Of a DNA stretch of 64,000 nt, positions 24,476-36,709 are shown in pieces (position 1 is the first letter of the stretch; each line of letters opens with the position of its first letter). Source of the stretch: Bradysia coprophila (Eukaryota; Arthropoda; Insecta; Diptera; Sciaridae); assembly GCF_014529535.1 (NCBI RefSeq), contig NW_023503334.1, forward strand, positions 124,001 to 188,000, given 5' to 3'. A model generated the notes under the pieces. That model was not told the origin of the DNA and did no database searches. It saw only the letters and a list, made by a program, of their open reading frames with translations. A program made the position numbers and the translations under genes.

Positions 24476-26089
24476 TACTATTTCACGACGCATACAGTAA
24501 AAGAATTTTTTGCTCAGAATTACGTCGGATAAACATTAAAAAAACGGTTTCTAGGTCCATTGATTGATTCATCATAAGTATCCTCGCTCATATCTTGCAG
24601 GGTGAATTTTAAATTTTATTTTATTTATTTTAATTCAAAAATCCCGAACCAAAATCGTCCGCCGATTCTCATGGTTTTAAAGTGGCTTTTAGGTTTTTTT
24701 TTTTAAACCCGACATTCGTGTAGTTTACATAAGATTTCTGTTGATTGAGAGTTGATAGGGAATTGGTCGATTGTAACTCGTAAATACTCCTGAAACACTG
24801 GGCGGCATTATGCTCCAATTTGTTGTTAGAAAAAAAATTTTACGTGGTACAAGAGTGGTCAATGGTCTCTTTTTACCAAAAATATGTTCACTTTTGAAGT
24901 TCGATTAATATCAGAAAAAATTGATGGGAAAACAATTATTTTTCTTGCTGATAAGTGTTTGTTCAAGGGTTGTGACGTAGAAATGGGTGTCACAAGTATT
25001 TTGTATGAATTTTCGCCATAATTTTATTACTCATAAGAAAGCGAATTGGTTTACAACCCGAAAACATTTATCATGTTTACATTGTTGATTGTTGAAACAC
25101 AACCATCAAAATGAAAGTAAACTCCGTTAAGAGAGTCAATTTAATGAAATTGTTTGAAAGAACCACGAATCCAGACCCAAACCAAAATCCACAGAATTAC
25201 AGCTCCATCTATATAAATTTTGAAGGTTTACTGCATTTATTATTCCAATATGATTCTTACCTGAAGGCATATGCAGCATACTCTTTTAGAACCATGTTCT
25301 TATAAGAAACAGTCTTTCGTAAACGAAAAGCTTTTTCGATGAACGTATACACATAAAAATACAATGTGTATGTTGAGTGAGATGAATAAAACTCAAACTG
25401 TTGTGTAGGAACACCGAATCAAAACGTGTGCTATGATGTACATAATATTTTCATCAATGTTTTCACTTCGTGGAAAAGCAAATTTTCATCATGCGTACAC
25501 ATATTTATCGAGCCATATAATAATGAGCATGGACATGAATATACCCAATATACAGCCATTCAATTTCTATTATTGGTTCAGTGTGACGATGTTCATTCAC
25601 CTCTATGAGTTTCATTCCAAATAAAATTATTTGCACACTGACGGAACTTTTAGGGATCTCTGCTTTCAAACGTTTTCGAAATTTCGCTCGAATATGTTGC
25701 ATCGCCTTTTATTTGTGTCATTCAAAGTTCGTTAAACTGTGCATTTTGCTTTTGAAAGTTCGAATCAGAAGGAGCTTACCAGAAAAATTCCATTGCACAG
25801 TGTAACATCTTCACTAAGTCACCACTCTATATACAGTGTCTATGTATTTTTTCCAGTTGCTGCATTATTCTAAAAAAATTTGCTAGAAGATAGGGTTGTT
25901 CAAAATCTGGTAGTTGTAAAAATTTCAACAATTTTTACAACTTGTATGCATTCTTGAAACCTTCGGCATTTTGCCGTTGCTATTGCTATTGCTGAATCAA
26001 AGTTTTTGAAATTCAGTTCTAACCGGTAATATTAACACTTTAGCTGCACTATAGAGGGCGTCATTTTTATATGAAAACATGAGTATCAG

Positions 26090-26226
26090 CAACGCACTTC
26101 AAGCCAAAATGACAGTTGCTAAATCGAGGACTATTTTGTATAAAAGTTTGTTACAAATCTTTTTACAGTGCCATAATTTGTTCGATGCACGGTCTAGTTT
26201 CAGTACTTTTTTTTAGAAGTGCGTTG
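26090..26226. mobile_element. CAACGCACTTC MITE, copy 1
   Basis: Ends are CAACGCACTTCAAGC and AGAAGTGCGTTG. It is flanked by GTATCAG and GTATTAG, a 7-bp target duplication with one change. Its interior shares TATTTTGTATAAAA and TTTACAGTG with the other copies. It is the most diverged and shortest copy (137 bp). Confidence 0.75.
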
Positions 26227-26514
26227 GTATTAGCAAAGATCACTACTTTTAATGTCTCTCATTTTTTCAGATATGTTTGATGTATCGTGATCTTTGTTAA
26301 ATGGTGTCAATAACAGTAGAACGATCTCCAAAAAATTTTTGTACCTAAGCCGCAGCCAGGCCAACTGACCCGATTTCTAATTTAATTTTCCAGTAAGGTG
26401 TAAGTGAATGAACAATAATTAACAAATGTTTTTCCGTAGATTTTATAAGATTAGATAGTTTGCGCAAATGACGTATAATTTATAGGTCAACTTATAACTT
26501 GGAAATTATAAGTA

Positions 26515-26706
26515 CGTTGATGCTATTGGCACGCCATTTCGCCAATGTTGTGAAAGAAAAAATGCTATTGGTAGGCGCCTGCCAATAGCCTGTGTAAAAG
26601 AGAAAATGCTATTGGCAGGCGCCTGTCAATAGCCTCCGTAAAAAGACTATTCACAGGCAAGTTCGTCTGCCAATAGCATTTTGTGACTTTACGAATAGTC
26701 ACTACG
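26515..26706. mobile_element. Palindrome-array element, copy 2, with 9-bp flanking duplication
   Basis: 192 bp starting CGTTGATGCTATTGGC and ending GAATAGTCACTACG. It is made of CTATTGGCAGGC / GCCTGCCAATAG palindromes with the same CCTGTGTAAAAGAGAAAATG and CCTCCGTAAAA spacers as copy 1. The flanks TTATAAGTA and TTATAACTA are a 9-bp target duplication with one change, which supports transposition. Confidence 0.8.
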
Positions 26707-29700
26707 TTATAACTAACTTTCCAGAACTTCGTGTACAAAGGTGTAACTTATAATTTCCAACTTCATAAGTCGACTTTTGCTTAAGTTGTTTTTCAGCTGG
26801 GCCACTCATACAACAAAACTGCTCATACGGTTTCAGTACTACCCTATGTTTTCATCCTTGTAAAAACGTACGAGGTAGATATTTTACTTGTATGAGTAAC
26901 TCTATAATGATGAGTTGACCAGCTGAACCAAATTCATGTCCAAATTGTACTGACTTCATCACTGCTTCACTTCATCACTTCATCAGCTTCTACAAATCTT
27001 CATTACCTTTTCGAATGTATTTCTGTAGCTACATTAGACTACTTGTTGAACTTGTACTTGCCTGGGTTTTTCGGTATTTCCGGGGATGGTAAGTAGAAAC
27101 ACGAGTTTAAGGATTTGTTTATGACTTTCATTTCTCGATTATAAGATAATAACATTTTGAAAAACATTAAGATATAATTTAAATATTTTCGTAAAGCCAA
27201 GAAATTTCCCGGTTGTTTCTTTTCCTTTCTTGTTCTTATTCATTTTTCTCTGATTGACACAGAATTGTTAGTCTCAAGCACAAACTTTCTCTTGACTAAA
27301 TATAACTAAGAAATCAAAATTGAAATCAGTTTGTCCTTTTCTTTGTTTCTTCTCTTTATTTTTTGTGTGCCAGTCGCCCGACGATAGAGAAGAACATTTT
27401 TTTTGGGTTGTTTGTACCGATTCGCATCTAAGGCATGAAAATAATAATTAAAATTCTCTTTCTATTTTCTGGCGACTGTATTCGAATGGAATGCAAAATT
27501 GTCCATGATCGATATTTTTAACATCCGAAAATTTATTATTTTCATAAAAACAAAAATTGAATTAAAAATCCGTAGAGGTAGAATTTTCTTATTAAAGTCA
27601 ATCGATTCTTCTTAATTGGCACACATGACTTAATATATCTTTGGGAAAAGTTATTCTAAATTTCAGTTATGTAATTTCTTTTCGTATCTAACAATGTGCG
27701 TGTAATTGTAACGGAAGGAACGTCTATGGAATGCTAAGGTCAATGACTTGTTTCACTATAATAAAAAAACCACTGCACCTAACTAGTGTCTAGTCTCAAC
27801 TTAAGACTCGGTAAAAAAAAAAATTCAAACAGTCTCTAAAGCAGAAGTCTAGTAATTTCCTACCGCAATGTACCATGCCAATGCATTATGAACAAAGTCA
27901 TCGATTGAGCGATTTTTTTGTGATGCGATAAAATTTTTGCAAACGATCATTCATAATTCCTATACTCCCTTTTTGCTAGATTCCTTGAATCTTTTTCTCT
28001 AGGCGAAAATAACATTTTGTACAGTAAAATCGTTCCAGTCTCCCATCGAGACGGACGGAGTTTATATTTATATATGTTCCCTATGCATTTGCTTGCAAGA
28101 ATAACTTCAAAAATATCAAACTTATCATTTATTGAGCAAAATTGGTTTGACTGAATAACTCGAAAGAGCTTTCAACTCATTTTAAAAGTAAAATCTCTAA
28201 TAGCATTAAGTGTGGAAACGTTAGCCTTACCAAAATTGTTGGTACGAATTGAATCCACTCAAAAGACAAATAATGCGATTTGTTGCACTGATACCCTCCA
28301 GTATCGAAATAAATTTTTTATTTCAAGTTTTATGGCACAAAACCTCACTATCACATTTTCAACAAAATTAAGTCACTCGACGAATTTTATTGTTATACGG
28401 AAAGTTGGGTCGCATCGAAGGATTTTGCCTCGACTCGCTTATTACTTCTAGTCGATAAAGAGCATCATCAAAATGAAACGAAACCTCATTATAATTTGAG
28501 TTTTGACCAACAAAAGGCAAAAAACATTTTCAAAATGTGAATGATTATTATTGAGGGTGACTGTTCCGAACCCTTGTTTGTGAAACACGTAATGTTGAGG
28601 TACTAGAGAAGAATGATCTTTATCGATTAGTAGTAGAAAACGATTTGTTGGGATGCATGTCCTTGCATCACTGATACCTTAAAGTTCCGACCTATGCTTC
28701 AATTTCCGAATAAAAACTTCTACAACAAATTTATTTATGCAAATCTCTTTTATCAAAAGGTTTGTTAAGTATATCTCGTCCAAATCGATAACCCAAAAGT
28801 TTGTCCTACTACTGATGTAATTACACTGACACACTCGTTCGGCGCTCGATTTTCAAAATAATTTAATGGAACTTGGAATTTACTTTTGATGTGTATATGC
28901 GTATTTTTGTTAGATGGACTGGTCATGAAATATGATCTACACCCGTCACATACGCTGTTCGGGATCAATCTCGAAAATTTGTTAATAATCAAATATAGAA
29001 GAAATGAAGTGCTCTTATAACTAGTGACATTTAATTCACATCCTATTTTGTAATATAAAAAATTAGGAGCTTCTTTGCATTTGTTTTAAGTTTTTGTTTT
29101 TGGCAATTTTCATTTAGTTTAAATTTAATTTACATTTGTAGATTATTTTGGCTGGTTAATCGACATTGACAAATGATTCAATGAGAAAATTTTCATCTTT
29201 TTTTTTTTGCAGTGGAACGAATTTTCAATTTCTGTGCTCAGAAGCCGATTTTTCGTCGATATTCATCTAATTTGACTAATTTCTTGGATCAATTTGTTAC
29301 AACTATTTCAAAACGTAAGCCATCTCAAAAGAAGCAACACCTTATATCCTTCTTCAGCACAATATAGGAGGTCCCACTTTTTCAGCAATACGTCCGTTTC
29401 GACTTCTGAACCCTTAACACCCCAAATTCCCCTGTAACTTTAAATACGAACGCAAATGTGTAAGTCTTTGTAATGGGAAGGAATTATAAGATCCGAACAT
29501 TTCAACCGAAATAACTCTATTCAATTCAATGTGTTATCACAAGAGTATAACATTACGTACTTATGCTCTGAGACTAATTATACCTAGACTAGACAGGTAT
29601 GTCGCACGTGAAAATATGGTCCGGACACCTACAATGTGTAAGATACACCTTTGTCACCAAGCATTCAAAACTAAATTGTTTTCATTGCTGTGATGTAGCC

Positions 29701-30825
29701 GTAGCATTTGTAGAATTTGTTATAAATTTTGACAAAAAGTATTAGAAAAATTCCGCCAAAAATTGCCCACATAGTTTAGAAAGGCCCAGCGCACACACTA
29801 TCGAACATTACGTATTTCATGTTAGCTTTGCATAACTAGGAAATTCGAACGACGACAGTGTAATACGATACGGTGTAAAATTATGATAAGTTTCTTCGAT
29901 CCGATTTTATGAAACTCTCGAAGGGTTACCGATTCGTGGAAATGTTCTTCTAACGAAAAAAAATGGCATGGAAAAGAGGAAAATATCTGTAAATGTATCT
30001 AGAGAAAATACCGGTTGAAACATTCGAACTATCGGTTTTATTTACATACCCGAGAGCGAATAAACACAGGGATTCAATATTTCTCATTTCTGTTTCTACG
30101 CAGACGTTGTTACCGAGACGTAATGCAAAAGGATTGTCGAAATTAACGTCTCGTTGAGGTACTGGAATTTTTGATATTTCAACCACAAAATCATCAATGC
30201 ACTGTAACTAAACGTTGCACGCGTAGAGCGACAAAAGCACTTTTTCGCACAAAGTGGTTCACTAAACATTTTCCAAATTTTACAGGTGGAGACAGTCAAA
30301 TTTACAGGGAAATGTTTTAAAGCCAATTTGATATGTCGTACCGACACAAAATGTTCATACTGACCAGAAGGACGTAATGCATGGCTGCCGACGCAATTCT
30401 AGCAATAAAACGAGACTAGACAGACGTCAAAATAAAAATGTTTGGATTGAGATTTAGTGGAGGGGCAAATAATCGTGTATGTTGTATCCTCTAATGATTT
30501 TCTGAGAATTTTCGTATTTTCAAGGTTTTTTTGGTGTCAATTTCAAAGAATTTTGAAGCATTTTTGAACGCCCTCTAAGGGATTTTCTATAATTGTCAAC
30601 GATTTTATTAAAAGGATTTTTGTTGCGGATTTTCAACAAAGTTGAGGATATTCCTAGCACAGAATTTTCTTTTGAGTGTCAAAGAATTTTCTATGTCAAT
30701 CTGCCTCTGCCGAGTCTACTTTATTGTGTTGATGTTTTTTGAATTCGAAAGAATTTAAAAAAATGAAAATTCAAAAATTGAATCATTAAAATTTTCAATT
30801 TGTCGATTCTGGTATAAATATGCCT

Positions 30826-30843
30826 ATCTCTCTCTCTCTCTCT
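30826..30843. repeat. CT dinucleotide microsatellite
   Basis: About eight TC repeats (the run TCTCTCTCTC) in AT-rich non-coding sequence. Confidence 0.85.
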
Positions 30844-31722
30844 ATCCTCCCTCCGTTTTGAGATCACTGTAATTAATTTTTTGTCTCTCTCTCGTTTTTT
30901 TTTGGAAAAAAAATTTGTTATCTAATTAATTCAAAAGATTCATTTTATTTAGATTTTCTAATTTCACATATTTTGAGTATTTACGTATATTTGTTGTTGG
31001 GACCAAAACATTTTTTTCACTGTTTGACCTTTGTTTTTGTTTGTTTTGTGTGTTATTATATGTGTGAGAGTGTCTAATATAGGAAATCACAATAAAATTA
31101 ATATAAAAAAGTTTCTTTGGAATTTTTTAACATTTTTTTTTCAATTTTTTTTTCTTCATTTTTTAAATTATTTTCTTTGTTTTTCTTTATTTTTTGTTTT
31201 TTAATAATAAATTCGTTTTATGCTAATTAATTCATTAATACTCTTTCATCTTATGCATAACTTTGTATCGAATTGGAATGAAATACATATTCAATTCATT
31301 CCACTTTTGCACTACATTTTAACCATTAAATTTTTGAGATTTTCCATTAAATTAATTAATTACATTTAAATTGAGATCGTTATTTACACATTTGGTGTGG
31401 TTGGAGATGCATTTTTTTCTTCTTCATCATTTTTGTATGTATTTTCATTTTTACAAATTAATTTTCTTCAATTTTTGGTATATCCGAAAATTTACTAGAA
31501 TTTTCAATACGCTAGTGTCCTTATCTAAGAATTAAGATAATTTAAACAGAAAAAAAAATATTTACAAAAAAAGTCGTAAAAGGGGTTCTCTTCATGTTTA
31601 AAAAAGAAAATATTTAGCTACCAAAAAAAATGATGTTGAGATTATCGATAATCATCAAAATTATCATCACTATCATCAACATCATCATCATTATCGTCTA
31701 CCACACACATTTTCGGTATTTC

Positions 31723-33522
31723 CTATTTTCTCCGACGGATTTTCGAACTCTCCAAAATGGGATTGTTGATTCGTTCGGCACTTTTCTTAATTTTATTCAG
31801 CAGCGTTTGGAATTGTAAAAAGTCCAGTGCCGTTATCGTTGGATCCGAATACGTTTCCAACCATTTCAGGAACTTTTCCGCATATTGAACCGCCTCCGGC
31901 AGTCCATTCAATTCGGCATCGCTTTCATTCTTGACGACCACATTGTTGTTGTTATTATTGTACAGAATGTTGTCCAATGCGGTCTGTCGGTCGTTTATGT
32001 CTTCCGAATGGTCGTTCAGCATCGGCGGCGATGTGGTCGGTGAGCCGGCCATATCGTTTAAGTCCAATTCGAGTTCGGTTTTGATTGAATGGGTGGACGG
32101 CATGCCGGGCGTTATTGGGCTGCTGCGGTTCGGCTTTGATAGGTCTTCGGGTGTGTTTGCATTGTTGCTGATGTTGTTATTGCTGGGTGATGGCGAATTT
32201 GAGCATTCTTTAATGTCTTTGGTCAGGTGCGAGAACAAAATGTTATCGTATATTTGCTTGCTGCCGTCCCGGTTATTATTGCAATTCGTTTTGTTGTTCA
32301 TCATGGCGCCGTTAAATTGATTGTATTTGCACCACTGCCAGAACCACGACGAATTCTTTGTATCGTCTGATGTTGGTGTTGACGAATTTGTTTGTGGCGT
32401 CAGTGACAGGGGCGGTGGTGTTGACGATGTCGTTGTCGATGGCATCATTGATTGGGGTTTTTGTTGTTGCTGTGGTGTTGTTTGCTGTTGCTGTTGTACG
32501 GGCGATGAACGACTCGGGCTGGCCGAACTCGGCATGGCCGAATACAAATTGTTTAAGCCTAGCATCTGTTGATGTTTGATCCAATACCAAAGTGCTCCAC
32601 CGACCGGCGCGTCTCGACTTAATGAAGCTGCTGATGGCTTCTTCGGCTTATCGATCATATCAACTCCCATGCCAATGTTATCCATTGCTGAATTCTTGTG
32701 CTGCAATTTAGCAACATTTTTAACGGTTAAACTTTGGGACATTTGCTTTGGTCTTACTGTTCGTAATCCGTTGTTTTGCGAATTATTTAGTCCGGCTACG
32801 TTGGCAAGATTCGATTGGTTATTTAATTGAGCAATCAGACTGAGATTTGATGCTATTTCATTAAAGCTCAAACCCAAGGGACTCTGACCGATGCCGGACA
32901 TGCCCGATAAATGACTAAGACTGGTTAACGGACTGATAGCGGCCATTGACAGGTCGGATTTTGTAGGATCACTCGGTTTAACATCAGCTCCATACCCGCG
33001 TAGCATATTCTCTTCACATTTAATTCGACCATTTGTGGACAAATCTGGCGATGTTTTGTATCCCCCATAGTTGGTTGAACCTAGGCCGTTGTAATGCAGC
33101 GCTCCCAGCCCTTTATCGGCGCTACTGAAGTCAATTGCACCAATCGAATTTCTGCTTTTGAAGTTCATGTCATCGTATTTGGTTTTGCCATTCGACACAA
33201 AATTGAGCGAACTGTCCAATTTGGCCCGTTTTTCGGGTGGTCCACCAAACATGCCAGCCGCAGCTGCTGCCAATGCTGAATCGTCGGACATTTTTTCCGC
33301 CAATTTATCAACGGTTAATTTATTGTCCGATCCGGCATTGTTCGACATGTATCTCAGTTTTTCTTCGTTCTTGCACCAGCCACGTAATGTGGACTCGGGC
33401 ACACCAATGTCTCTTGCCACAGATGCTTTCGATTCGCCATCGTGAATTCGTTGAATTGCATTTATTTTGTCGCAGGCAGTTAAGTGACGCAACGGTCGCT
33501 TACCTTTCGCTGAGGGCATCAT
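31723..33522 (-). CDS. dan: Distal antenna-like pipsqueak-domain transcription factor
   Basis: Nuclear DNA-binding protein of the Distal antenna / Distal antenna-related family, which specifies distal antenna and eye in flies. One uninterrupted coding exon of 599 residues starts MMPSAKGKRPLRHLT. Residues about 14-59 are the pipsqueak helix-turn-helix with SKASVARDIGVPESTLRGW followed by CKNEEKLRYM, the family signature. Further in are two aromatic motifs of similar shape, GGALWYWIKHQQM and SSWFWQWCKYNQF, and poly-Gln and poly-Asn tracts. A PEDLS motif (residues 458-462, coded at 32151-32137) is a likely CtBP-corepressor docking site. The end is a conserved helical EKFLKWLETYSDPTITALDF. A splice acceptor (TGTTACAG) sits eight bases before the ATG, so a 5' untranslated exon lies further upstream (above 33530). 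Whether it is the orthologue of dan, of danr, or their unduplicated ancestor cannot be told here. Confidence 0.9.
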   Translation of the reverse strand: MMPSAKGKRPLRHLTACDKINAIQRIHDGESKASVARDIGVPESTLRGWCKNEEKLRYMSNNAGSDNKLTVDKLAEKMSDDSALAAAAAGMFGGPPEKRAKLDSSLNFVSNGKTKYDDMNFKSRNSIGAIDFSSADKGLGALHYNGLGSTNYGGYKTSPDLSTNGRIKCEENMLRGYGADVKPSDPTKSDLSMAAISPLTSLSHLSGMSGIGQSPLGLSFNEIASNLSLIAQLNNQSNLANVAGLNNSQNNGLRTVRPKQMSQSLTVKNVAKLQHKNSAMDNIGMGVDMIDKPKKPSAASLSRDAPVGGALWYWIKHQQMLGLNNLYSAMPSSASPSRSSPVQQQQQTTPQQQQKPQSMMPSTTTSSTPPPLSLTPQTNSSTPTSDDTKNSSWFWQWCKYNQFNGAMMNNKTNCNNNRDGSKQIYDNILFSHLTKDIKECSNSPSPSNNNISNNANTPEDLSKPNRSSPITPGMPSTHSIKTELELDLNDMAGSPTTSPPMLNDHSEDINDRQTALDNILYNNNNNNVVVKNESDAELNGLPEAVQYAEKFLKWLETYSDPTITALDFLQFQTLLNKIKKSAERINNPILESSKIRRRK

Positions 33523-33971
33523 CGTGAATCTGTAACATGAACGAAAGGGGGAAAATTAATTTCAATTTTGTCGTGAGTAAGTAGTACATAAAAATCAATT
33601 AAATTCATAGCTAGCACATTCAATGACTCAGTCTGTTTCAATATTCTGGTCGTCTGACCGAGTAACGATTGAAATGCGTTACTGCCGAGGTTACTGGTGA
33701 TTAAATTAAAGATACAGAATGTACAGAAATATTAATTAAAGCTAATGTGAAACGTTAATTTGCCAATCCAACAAAACTGCATCAGATATCGTGGTAAGTT
33801 CATGATGATACAAAACGGCATCAGAAGCATTGCTAATCACACATATGGAATATACCGACTATATACGGAAAAGTCTGTTAGATGTTGCTATAGCATGCAC
33901 GTTATACCCCTTTTGTTTCTTCTTTCGTTCATCTAGATGTATAAATACCTGTACCGTACAGTACGTTCAAA

Positions 33972-34733
33972 ATGTCAACGCTTAAAGAGCTCGCGAGTAA
34001 ATTAAAAGAGAAAAGTTTGCCAACTTATGGCTGTAAATCTGATAGATTACGAAGACGAAGTAGTAAGTTGAAGGAGAGGAAACTAACCGTTACAATATTG
34101 CAAGAAGGGTCTCGATGTTACAGACTGAAAATGCCAAAAACCCATCAGGCATTGTGTCAAATTCTGGAGCAGGTAAGTTAGGCCTCCGTAAAGACCGTTC
34201 AACCATTGACAAAAAAGAAACTATTTCAAATGCAGCACAACACTTTGTGGAAATTCGACTCTGGTACGGGCTTATTGGAGCATTACAAAAATGAAGAATC
34301 ATATCCTGTTGAAGCAACTACCAACGAAATCGCAGTCACGGAATCGGCAGCCATGAATGAGTTGGAAAATGTTCAGGACCAGTAGGACGAACAACTTCAT
34401 TGCACCATTACGATTGATGAACATGATAATGACGCCGAACGCTTTGAAGACAGACGGTTAGTTGCAAATAAAATTAAAGATTATTCCGGTGAACTACTGG
34501 ATGTGATTCATCCCAATGCGCCAAATGATGTTTTCAATTATCTGAAACCGGTCCAATTTCATCTTATATCGAAAATTATGTCAGCCCAGAAGCAAGGGAA
34601 ATTGCCACAATCGAACTACGAAACATTTGTACGTACAACTTATAATGAAGGAGAAGCACAGACGTACAAAAAGCGCGTATTTAATATCAATGTGCATTCA
34701 AAATGTTTCACAAATGTAAAACATAGAAGATGA
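33972..34733 (+). pseudogene. SAP-like protein gene interrupted by one in-frame TAG
   Basis: Exon 1 (33972-34172) begins MSTLKELASKLKEKSLPTYG and continues with basic residues, resembling a SAP motif (a helix-turn-helix for scaffold/DNA binding). A 63-base GT..AG intron joins in phase 0 to exon 2 at 34236. That exon reads 49 codons (HNTLWKFDSGTGLLEHYKNE..) to TAG at 34383-34385. The same frame then stays open for 115 more codons of ordinary-looking protein (DEQLHCTITIDEHDNDAERF .. NINVHSKCF) to TGA at 34731. TAG differs by one base from CAG, and Gln codons are frequent around it. It could be a recently inactivated gene, stop read-through, a sequence variant or an assembly error. The presence of an intron argues against a retrocopy. 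A TATAAA at 33940 is only 32 bases before the ATG. Function beyond the SAP resemblance is unknown. Confidence 0.55.
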
Positions 34734-34757
34734 AGATGAAGAAATGTAAATTGGGAA

Positions 34758-34763
34758 AATAAA
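34758..34763 (+). terminator. Poly(A) signal of the SAP-like gene
   Basis: AATAAA lies 25 bases after the final TGA of the continued frame, not near the internal TAG. This supports the idea that the transcript was built to encode the full length. Confidence 0.4.
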
Positions 34764-35451
34764 AATGTGAAGAAAACATAGCTGATTTTAAAGTTCATTC
34801 CGTTGAAAATGCGTTCCGCTCTCTCAAAAAAGTCTCCAGCGATGTTATTCCTTTTGATTGGGACAGAGAGTAAGAAAAAAGATCGAAAAATATATAAAAG
34901 TAAATTATCTCTCCGTTTTTATCTGTTCGGTATTATATACGTGCACGTTTGGTGTGTGTATTATATACATCAATTCCTGCTTCTCTCTCTCTATTTTTCG
35001 ACGTAACGTAACACAAATATTTATAGTGTAAAGCACAACAATACAACTTTTTATTGGATGGAATAATAAACGATTATGTTTTCATTCATTTATACGATGA
35101 TATGTTACATAAAGCAAGCAGCAAGAGAATGAAAAAGAGAAATACAAAATGTCTGTGAGTAAAGCACATGAAATTGGTCTGAACAAATAGAAACGAATAA
35201 ATCTTGGATTCTTCATGTTTGTCCGTGAATGTTTTATAAATTACGTTTAGGGGAAAATGTTGATTGTTTACGGAAAACCATGCTTGATTTTGTAAACAAA
35301 TAATGCCATGTGCTGTGGTATGTACACGGTATTGAATATACCTTTCGCTAGTTCACGTATAATTATAAAATGTGATTTGCATGATGTGTGTCATCGAATC
35401 GCTTAAAACAATTCATGAATTACGATCTTGATAGAATTATTTGAAAATATG

Positions 35452-35656
35452 CTTAGGTCCTGGCAGAACAGGCTAAGACTTAGCAGGCAGAAGATGGCAC
35501 CCAAATTTGAACGGCACAGTCGTACAGTGGCTATTTTCAATATAAATTTTCATTACACAGAAAATTCACTTATAAGTTTGAGGAGGCGCCAGCAGTAAAT
35601 TTGGGTGGCACTGCTCTCGTGATTAACTCAAATGTGTCTCAGCATTCAGAACCTAG
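35452..35656. mobile_element. Inverted-repeat element, AAGGTTCTGAATG family, copy 2
   Basis: Left arm CTTAGGTCCTGGCAGAACAG .. GGCACCCAAATTT faces right arm AAATTTGGGTGGCAC .. CATTCAGAACCTAGG. The right arm, read on the minus strand, carries TTGAGTTAATCACGAGAGCAGTG, which matches copy 1 near 19460 (CTGAGTTGATCACGAAGGCAGTG). Diverged and non-coding. Confidence 0.5.
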
Positions 35657-36709
35657 GGAATTTAGCAGATTTTGCGGAAGAAATGAATATCTTTTGCCTA
35701 TTTCGACCAAGCCAAATTCAAAATTTATTTTTCTTAACAATTCTCAATTCAAACAAATTCTTTACGTCAGAGTAAAAGCAAATTTTCAAGAACAACCATT
35801 TAACACCTCAAGATTTCAAAATGTACTACCCTTTGACGCCTTTCACATCGCTACATATTTGTCAATGATGAGTGCATGTACAACTTATGGGCAGTACTGA
35901 TTTTGAAGAGTAAAGTTTCCAAATGAAATTATATATATTCAGTCATCTGGCCCTCGTCAGTCAATTCAGGCTCGCCACAAATTCGATGACGATGCAACAA
36001 GACCAAAAAAATAATTTTTTTTCGAACAACAAAAACGACAGATTTTGTTGGCACAGAATTTATACTTTTTCACACCCGCTTATTATACACCAGCTGTCAA
36101 CATTCCTGCTGCACCCTCCGACACTCTTGCTACGTAGGGTTACTGACGATATGTGTGTAGTGTCATAATATGGCACAGAGGTCTGTGCTAACAATTTATT
36201 AGTTAGCTAAAGAACAGAATCAGTTAAATAGAGCGTCTGATGACGGAATATGTCTCGGTGGTATTTTCATGGAACAAACCATCTACAGCATTTAAATCTA
36301 CAGAGCTATTGTCAATATTATATTCATACTGCTTCATACGTTCAAAAAGTTAAAAAGCATATGCAGCAAGTGCTTTGTTAACGTCGAACATTCTTTCATT
36401 TAACAAGTCGTCTTTTGGGGAATTATAACAAAAGAAAAACTTTTTCCTTCCATTTGGAAAACCGTATACCAGAGTATGAATGCAATTTTGGTCGTATGTT
36501 AAATATGTCACTGGAACTAACCAACTTGAAAATTTAAATTTTTCTTTAATGCATAAAACAGTCTGTTTGGAACAGATTGCAATTTTCTTAAAACATTGTT
36601 CATAATTAAGCTGACCGCAAAAAGGCCAAGACATTTACCCCTAGATTAATGTCATGATCAGACAAAAAAATTGTCGAGTTTGCTAGTCGCTATTTTATGT
36701 ACCACAGTC

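Larger units (their letters stand above)
24477..31722. other. Gene-poor 7 kb spacer
   Basis: No convincing coding exon is visible on either strand. Open frames at 25111-25305, 28212-28451 and 29950-30347 are short and unrecognised. The stretch contains a MITE (26090-26226), the palindrome-array element (26515-26706), a CT microsatellite (30826-30843) and ATC-type simple repeats near 31660-31690. The part just below 31722 is probably 3' untranslated sequence of the minus-strand Distal-antenna-like gene; minus-strand AATAAA at 31186-31191 is a candidate end. Confidence 0.5.

Noticed and set aside
25740..25775. GTTCGAATC, resembling a tRNA B box
   Set aside because: No A box at the right distance upstream and no cloverleaf can be drawn; not a tRNA gene.
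30500..30700. Similar AT-rich motifs (GGATTTTC, AATCCTT) at 30.5 kb and 51.5 kb
   Set aside because: Resemblance is low-complexity and I could not define ends or a consistent alignment.
31931..33527. Several plus-strand frames and a minus-strand alternative frame
   Set aside because: All are shadows of the 599-residue Distal-antenna-like coding exon, whose pipsqueak domain fixes the true frame.
36350..36634. Minus-strand frame of 94 codons with several Cys and aromatic residues
   Set aside because: It looks somewhat protein-like but has no recognisable domain and no clear splice partners; cannot be supported from sequence alone.
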